Shown: piece after piece, positions 58,875 to 64,000 of the stretch
Position numbering within the stretch: position 1 is the first letter of the stretch
Layout: each line of letters begins with the position of its first letter
The notes under the pieces: generated by a model
Databases searched by the model: none
Told to the model about the DNA's origin: nothing
Seen by the model: the letters and a program-made list of their open reading frames with translations, nothing else
Source: Ephemerocybe angulata
Lineage: Eukaryota; Basidiomycota; Agaricomycetes; Agaricales; Psathyrellaceae
Length of the DNA: 64,000 nucleotides
Assembly: GCA_013368325.1 (NCBI GenBank)
Contig: JAACJK010000163.1
Location: forward strand, 310,001-374,000
Reading direction: 5' to 3'
Position numbers and translations under genes: made by a program

Positions 58875-60354
58875 ATGGGCTATTGGGAACCCGGAACTCA
58901 GTACAGCTACGGCGACGTCGTCACGTACGAAGGTACCACATTCCGCCTTCTAGTTCGACGCCGTCCCCTGATCTCAGCGTACCATTCGTAGGGCATGATT
59001 ACAAGATCATTCAACCCCATCGCTCCCAGGTAGGTCATGGGTTGACTTAACCTCGACCGTAGGGTGTAGATTAATTTTTCACAGAGTGATTGGACACCCC
59101 CTGTAACACCTGCCCTGTGGGGTCGCCTCGAAGGCGGGCATCACTCAGGCGGCCATGGTGGATACAACAATGACGACTGCAGCTCCGGTCAACCCCAAGA
59201 GACTTGGAAGCCCCCCCAGGAATACTCACAACAGCCCCCCCAACAGCCCCCCCAGCAACCCTACCAGCGTCCTCCTCAGCAGCAGCAACCCTACCAACCT
59301 CCTCCCCCGCAGTATAACAACGATGACAAGCACAGCAACAACCAAGGTATGTACTCGGCTCCAATAACAAATGAATGCCTCAATCTCACATCGCCCCCCA
59401 GCCCAGGGTCATGGCTCTGACGACGGAAAGTCGGACAAGAAAGCATGGCTCGTAAGTCATTATCTTACGAGGCTCGAGTCTGGGTTGAAGGAACTTCGTA
59501 ATGCATAGCTCGGAGGAGGTATTGCTGCAGGCGCTGCATTGTTGGGCGCCGCCGGTATCGCTGTACTCAAGCACCGCGACCACAAGGAGTATGAAGCAGA
59601 AGAGGTACACCGTCCTCCCTGTTAACCTAACGGATCCTGCTTTGCTGACCTGCCTCCGTAGGATAACTGGCTCGCGGTGGCTGAGCGCCGCACTGAGGAG
59701 TTTTGGCGCAGTGGCCCAAAGGGCCCTACGACCTGGGTTCTAAACCGGGGCAAGAGAATCCCTGAAGGAGCAATCGTCGTCGGAAAGGAACACGACTGGA
59801 CTCTGTACATCTGTCGAGCATACCACAAGGGCACCATCAGTACGCATCCTTTATTCAGTGGATCCACTTCACAACCTTCTCACCGAGAATACCGTTCAGC
59901 GCCGGGCAAGGCCTCTGATGTTTTCGAGAAGGGCGCCGTCATTGGGTACGCCCACGACGAGATCCATGTGAGCACTGATTCTATGGCATGTTTTTCGATG
60001 TGAAGATCTAACGAGTTTACCGACGGAACAATAGAAAGGCACATATGAAATCCTTCTTGGTGACATGAGTGCCCTGAGGTGGGTTCCTGCGTCTGGCAAG
60101 CTGAACGTCGACTCCCTCGGTCATCGTCCCGTTGAAGGCGGAAAAGATGAGGACGGATCGGAGCTCTACGTCGCCCGTGCCCACCACAAAGGCTGTTTCC
60201 ATCCTGGAAAGGCAAGTGCGAAGCTCAAAGGCGCTTTCATTCCTTACGACGGCGGCGAGAAGGAGATCTCGGTAAGTGCTCGGCTCTGAGGCCTGAATGG
60301 TTGGAGATTTGACGCCTTGGCTTTCAGGATTACGAAGTCCTTTGCTACAATTGA
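58875..60354 (+). CDS. CBM5/12 chitin-binding and DM9-repeat (DUF3421) protein
   Basis: About eight short exons from ATG 58875 give roughly 330 aa. Residues 1-45 (YWEPGTQYSYGDVVTYEGHD, then YKIIQPHRSQ, SDWTPPVTPALW) form a CBM5/12 chitin-binding module. A His/Gly then Pro/Gln-rich linker (YQRPPQQQQPYQPPPPQY) follows. Next is a Gly/Ala hydrophobic segment (LGGGIAAGAALLGAAGIAVL) flanked by KK and KHRDHK, probably membrane-embedded. The C-terminal part has two DM9 units: TTWVLNRGKRIPEGAIVVG...LYICRAYHKG...PGKAS and LRWVPASGKL...PVEGGKDEDGSELYVARAHHKGCFHPGKAS, ending DYEVLCYN. DM9 modules bind mannose-type glycans in animal lectins. There is no N-terminal signal peptide. A recognition or wall-binding role is inference. 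Confidence 0.85.
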
Positions 60355-60580
60355 TTTCTCAAGAATGTATGACCATCTACCCGTACATATCACTGTACCG
60401 TATCACTTTTACCTTGCTCGCAAGCAACAAGAATCGTACTATTTGACCATCAACAACCTTACGATTGACTTCATAGCACGCTTAATGAAAGGGACAAAAG
60501 AAAGGTATATTAATTGGGATATCGCCTTCAAGGGCTGGGATATATTGAGAAACTGGACAACTAGGAACATGCGAGATCGT

Positions 60581-61321
60581 TTACCAGGCCTCGGTGTCCT
60601 TGACGACGGAGCGAGTGGCCTCCTCCTCCTCGAGCTGGCGGTTGTAGTTGTGAACGATGACGCAGGCCCCTATTCATATTTGATGAGCTACCATTCGTTA
60701 AAGCACACTGAGGAGACTCACAGGTCTCAAGGGCCCAGAACAAGATGAAGACGGTAATCATCAAACCCTTCAACAGACTAGCACCTTGCTCGCATGTCTT
60801 CTGCGCATTGGGGTCCGACTCTTTGCCGAGGAGACACTCCGTGATGTAGTTGGGTGAATCCTTGAAGACACGGTAGATGGCGAAGATACCACCACCAACG
60901 CTGAACGCAAGATGGAAGACGAGCATTCCAAAGTAGATGCGGACGAGCAGGAGCTTGCGCCCGATACCACCGATCAAACTGTATTAGATGGACGAGTGGG
61001 TAAGTCGGGCGTTTCAATGCAGAGAGTGGGCGGTGTCGACTTACCCGAGCAGGGAGATAACGCAGAGGAGGACGTATACCACGATTTGGATGATCAGGGA
61101 TTTCTCAGCACCGCTCGACTTCTTCAGGCTGATAATGCCAACGGCAGAGACGGCTCCACCACCAAGGAATCCGAGCAGGGAGAGCAGCTAGGAGAGAGAT
61201 AGGGGCTGAGCGCCCTGTCCGATGTTTCCTCAAGGTAAAAATTTAAACTCACGATGACACCTGCTCGGACTGGGATGCAGCAACAGAACGTGCGGGAACG
61301 GACAGCAGCGCGAGGCGACAT
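60581..61321 (-). CDS. Tetraspan membrane protein, Agaricomycete CCCIPVR family
   Basis: Four exons from ATG 61321 give about 180 aa. The N-terminus is MSPRAAVRSRTFCCCIPVRAGVI, in which the Cys cluster is a likely palmitoylation site. Four hydrophobic segments follow: LLSLLGFLGGGAVSAVGIISL; LIIQIVVYVLLCVISLLGLIGGIG; then after RKLLLVRIYFGMLVFHLAFSVGGGIFAIY; and a last one, LLKGLMITVFILFWALETWACVIV. A loop with two Cys (YITECLLGKESDPNAQKTCEQG) lies before the last helix. The tail is acidic (LEEEEATRSVVKDTEAW). The layout is tetraspanin-like but lacks the CCG motif. Function is unknown. Confidence 0.82.
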
Positions 61322-61923
61322 GATGTTTGAGAGAATATGTGCAGGTGAAGGTTATTGAAGTGTCTGTTTGAGATCAACTCTGGGGACAGCGAAGAATTGG
61401 GGGCGTTCAACGAGTTTGACGATTTGGGGGAATAAGGACCAGCCTATTAGCTGAACACGATGCTGGCACCCGGAATATATACCCCATGGTTGTCGGGGTT
61501 TCAATCACCGCATGGTGTAACCATCGCACCGCCATCGACATCAATCCAATGCATGAAACTGATGATGATCTCCGAGAGGAGCATCGCCCAGTGCAAGTCG
61601 ATGCAGCTTAGCGAGCTCCAAAGGCGGAGGCAGGGCTCAGGGTGAGCAAGTAAAGCGTCAACGAGCGCTGGGAACCCATGATCCAGCCTACAATGCTTCC
61701 TCCCGGCCACTTGACGGGCGCCCATTTCTTGACATCTCAAATAGTATGCCGTCCAGACTCCAGCGCTTCAGCAATCACCTGCATCAATCCGAGTCACCAT
61801 AATCCCAGCGAAGCCCGTAAATTAAAAAAAGATGATTGCAGTTACATACATCACATTGAAACGGAGACGCACACAGAAGAACGCCCAACTGTACGGAGAA
61901 CAGCCTGAAGGAAACGGAAGTGT
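61322..61923. other. Intergenic region
   Basis: Promoter of the tetraspan gene and 3' region of the Tyr/Gly-rich gene. No gene, repeat or RNA was recognised over 600 bp. Confidence 0.4.
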
Positions 61924-63482
61924 TCAAGCCGAGCCTCGAGACCTCGAGCGATGGTGACGATGCTTGTGTCGGCGCGACTTGTGTATAACGATGGTTTGGG
62001 GGGGTGCTTGACCCATCGGCATTCCTCCCATACTACCTTGGCTCATAGCAGTTCCCATTGGCATAGCGCCCATAGGTCCGGCCATATACCCGGGCTGGCT
62101 GTATCCAGAATATCCAGAGCTTCCGCTTGAAGCATGACCCAAAGGCACTGGCCCCAGAGGTACAGATGATCCTCCAGGATATGTGACTTGACCTGGTGCA
62201 TATTGCTGGGGAGGATAGCCTCCCGGATAGAGGCCAGGTGTCATCCCTCCAACGGCACTCCCTGCGTAGCCCGACCCTGCGTAAGGTGCAGGCTGCATGC
62301 CAGGGTACGCCCCGGGGCCATGATGAAGAGGCATGGTCGCTGATGGGTATGGAGTTCCTTCGTACCCGTCGTATCCAGAATAACTCCCAGCATATGAACG
62401 GGGTCGGGAGAGCGAGCGAGCGCGGGGGCGAGACATAGATCGTCCTCTGGGATAATCGTAGTCGCGGTCATGGTCATAGTCGAGATCGTCGTATTGTCCT
62501 CTGTCCCCGTAGTCACGCTCGTAATCGCCATAGCGGGAGTGTGCTCTGGAATGGGACCTACCGCGGCCGCGGTAAGATGAGAACTCATCGTCTTGCCTCC
62601 TCTTCAAGAAACAAGAAGATTAGGTCTGAGTATTGTTATGAACATCAGGGTTCACCAACCTGGTAGAAAATGAATGATGCGGTATACGCAGCTGCGTCGG
62701 AAGCAGTCGACCGCGCGTATGGATCCATGACTCGTCCACCGAAGCTGAGCAATCGACTGGCTGCGAGATATAACGGTTAACGATGCGTGGCTGTAGCGGA
62801 ATGATAAGGCATACCTTCTGCGACAGCAAGACCTATCAAACCTTCCCGTTGCCTTTCAATGTCGGGCCCAAGAGGTTCATACATCGACCGGTTTTGGTTC
62901 CATGTGCGGTACGCTTCGTATGCTGCAGCGTGTCCTATCTCTGTAGGATTCATAATGCTGAGCTCATTCTATCAGGTCGAGCATGAGTATACCGGGCTGG
63001 TTCATATGTTAGGATCACTTACCATTCCGCCATAGGCACGGCGATGCCAATGTCTTGCTTCGTGCAAGCCCACGCCCAATCCACCTGCGTTGGACATATC
63101 AAACTGGCGAACCCGATCCCATGCATGATTGAACAGCGATCTGTCAAGCTCTGGTATCAGGGTATTGTTTGCGTTGCATTTCGCTCGAGAGACGATAATG
63201 AGGGTCGGATGCTCACGGGTCTTGACTCGGTGCATGGGCGCGGTAGTAATCGATGCCTCCCCCTTTGTAGATATAGGTCAGTGCCTCGTGTCGATGGATC
63301 ATATAAGCGCCTAACTCACAGGTCGATTGCGGCTGGTAAGTTGGAGCGGGAGGTGGTCCAATTGCGATCTTTGGAGTAATGTGGGTCAGAAGAGCAAGGG
63401 TAGAAGATGTGAATGGTGGAAAGACCTGAGATGGACCGTACGGGGCCGTACCAGGGGCCTGCGGATAGTATGGGTAGGCCAT
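61924..63482 (-). CDS. Conserved protein with helical core and Gly/Tyr/Pro-rich tail
   Basis: Six exons (63482-63320, 63262-63217, 63140-63023, 62968-62815, 62760-62660, 62601-61924) give about 420 aa with consistent phases. A Pro/Tyr-rich start (MAYPYYPQAPGTAPYG) leads to DPSLFNHAWDRVRQFD, LHEARHWHRRAYGGM, NPTEIGHAAAYEAYRTW and ERQREGLIGLAVAEASRLLSFGG, a helical, His/Tyr/Trp-rich core resembling proteins seen in many mushrooms but without an assigned function. Then SR/SRxRS-like repeats (RGRSHSRAHSRYGDYERDYGDRG) and a Gly/Tyr/Met-rich low-complexity stretch follow, ending in a basic IVIHKSRRHKHRHHRSRSRG. The tail looks prone to phase separation or RNA binding. The core may be a stress-related fold; this is inference. 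Confidence 0.8.
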
Positions 63483-63892
63483 TGAAACCAGAAGGAGGAG
63501 ATATCAATACGCGGAGTAAGAACGGCAGCCCTTTAAATCCTGGAGATGCTGTGCACTGTCAAGCCTAGGAGGGATGGTGTGCAAGAGATCCAGAGAATAT
63601 CGATGTCCGAGTAGAGCAGATGCTTGGGACACGAGGCAGAGAGAATCGTCGAGGTGGTCGGATAAAGGGAGAACGTTGAAGGGGTGAGGTGAGCGAAAGG
63701 AAGCTATAAAGCAGCAAGACGTTCTCGGAGATCCAAAGTTGTGTGACATCAGAGGGTGTAGGAGGGACATAGGCCCCATGAGGAAGGCTCCCATCGATTT
63801 GTCGTCCAAGTCCATGGATCCGGTCAGAGTTGCAAGAGGACAGCTTCAAGCACAGTAGCATTACATAATACAACCTCGGCTCTCCCATATCC
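63483..63892. promoter_or_regulatory. Bidirectional promoter region
   Basis: About 410 bp between head-to-head starts of the Tyr/Gly-rich gene and COG5. No clear motif was recognised. Confidence 0.4.
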
Positions 63893-64000
63893 ATGACAGG
63901 TCTCCTTTCTCCTCCTCATGATACCCTGTGTTTTCAGCTAATAGATCTTCCAGAGTACTCCGTCTTTGCGAATCCCGACTTTGACCCGAACGACTATGCC
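63893..64000 (+). CDS. COG5: Conserved oligomeric Golgi complex subunit 5, N-terminus (partial)
   Basis: Only the first 36 codons are in the window; the frame is open to the last base. MTGLLSPPHDTLCFQ is followed by LIDLPEYSVFANPDFDPNDYA. The YSVFANPDFDPNDYA piece is the conserved start of fungal Cog5, a tether for intra-Golgi retrograde vesicles. Met 63893 is the only ATG in frame, and no stop intervenes. A small intron near GTGTTTTCAG is possible but not needed. The call rests on a short sequence. Confidence 0.75.
   Translation, partial: MTGLLSPPHDTLCFQLIDLPEYSVFANPDFDPNDYA

Overview
The window is a gene-dense, intron-rich fungal nuclear segment. Almost every gene is broken by several introns of about 45-80 bp with GT(RNGT)-AG ends, neighbouring genes lie on both strands a few hundred bases apart, and there are no operons or ribosome-binding sites. 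Gene content (Pho80-type cyclin, Bub2/Cdc16, Ran1/Ksp1-type kinase, wax-synthase-domain protein, CBM5/12 protein) and protein style point to a mushroom-forming basidiomycete (Agaricomycetes). The species cannot be named from the sequence. ORFs were joined by hand into spliced models, and most were checked for reading phase across every junction.

Layout. 0.3-9 kb: primase small subunit PRI1, an unknown conserved protein, a 14-exon AP-complex large adaptin of epsilon/gamma type, and the divergent BUB2/cdc16 RabGAP-like gene. 9.4-13 kb: an ACR3 arsenite transporter tail-to-tail with a Cys-bearing bZIP factor, then a small SANT-like protein with a C-terminal membrane anchor. 13.7-19 kb: an amino-acid permease whose first exon seems frameshifted, a nucleoside hydrolase, and RACK1/CPC2 with a U24-type box C/D snoRNA in an intron. 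19-25.6 kb: two unknown proteins, GOT1 and UTP6 (with a GC-AG intron). 25.9-34.4 kb: a Ran1/Ksp1-type kinase, a PHO80-type cyclin divergent from RPL12, a mitochondrial-looking protein and a wax-synthase-domain membrane enzyme. 34.5-49 kb, all minus strand: MED1, an EF-hand MscS channel, a large single-pass protein with Trp/Pro repeats, PPT1 and cytosolic cysteinyl-tRNA synthetase. 49.6-57 kb: a CNT nucleoside transporter, a DCAF7/WDR68 WD40 protein, a Cys-motif protein, an APQ12-like protein and MPC2. 57.3-58 kb: a non-autonomous hAT-like DNA element with 8-bp target duplications. 58.9-64 kb: a CBM5/12 + DM9-repeat protein, a four-TM protein, a Tyr/Gly-rich protein and the start of COG5.

Functional links: most genes are housekeeping and not functionally clustered. 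Three themes recur. These are arsenic response (ACR3 plus an adjacent bZIP, as in the yeast ARR locus), nucleoside salvage (CNT importer and nucleoside hydrolase, 32 kb apart), and ribosome production (RPL12, RACK1, UTP6 and a U24 rRNA-methylation guide). No CRISPR, rRNA or convincing tRNA gene is present.
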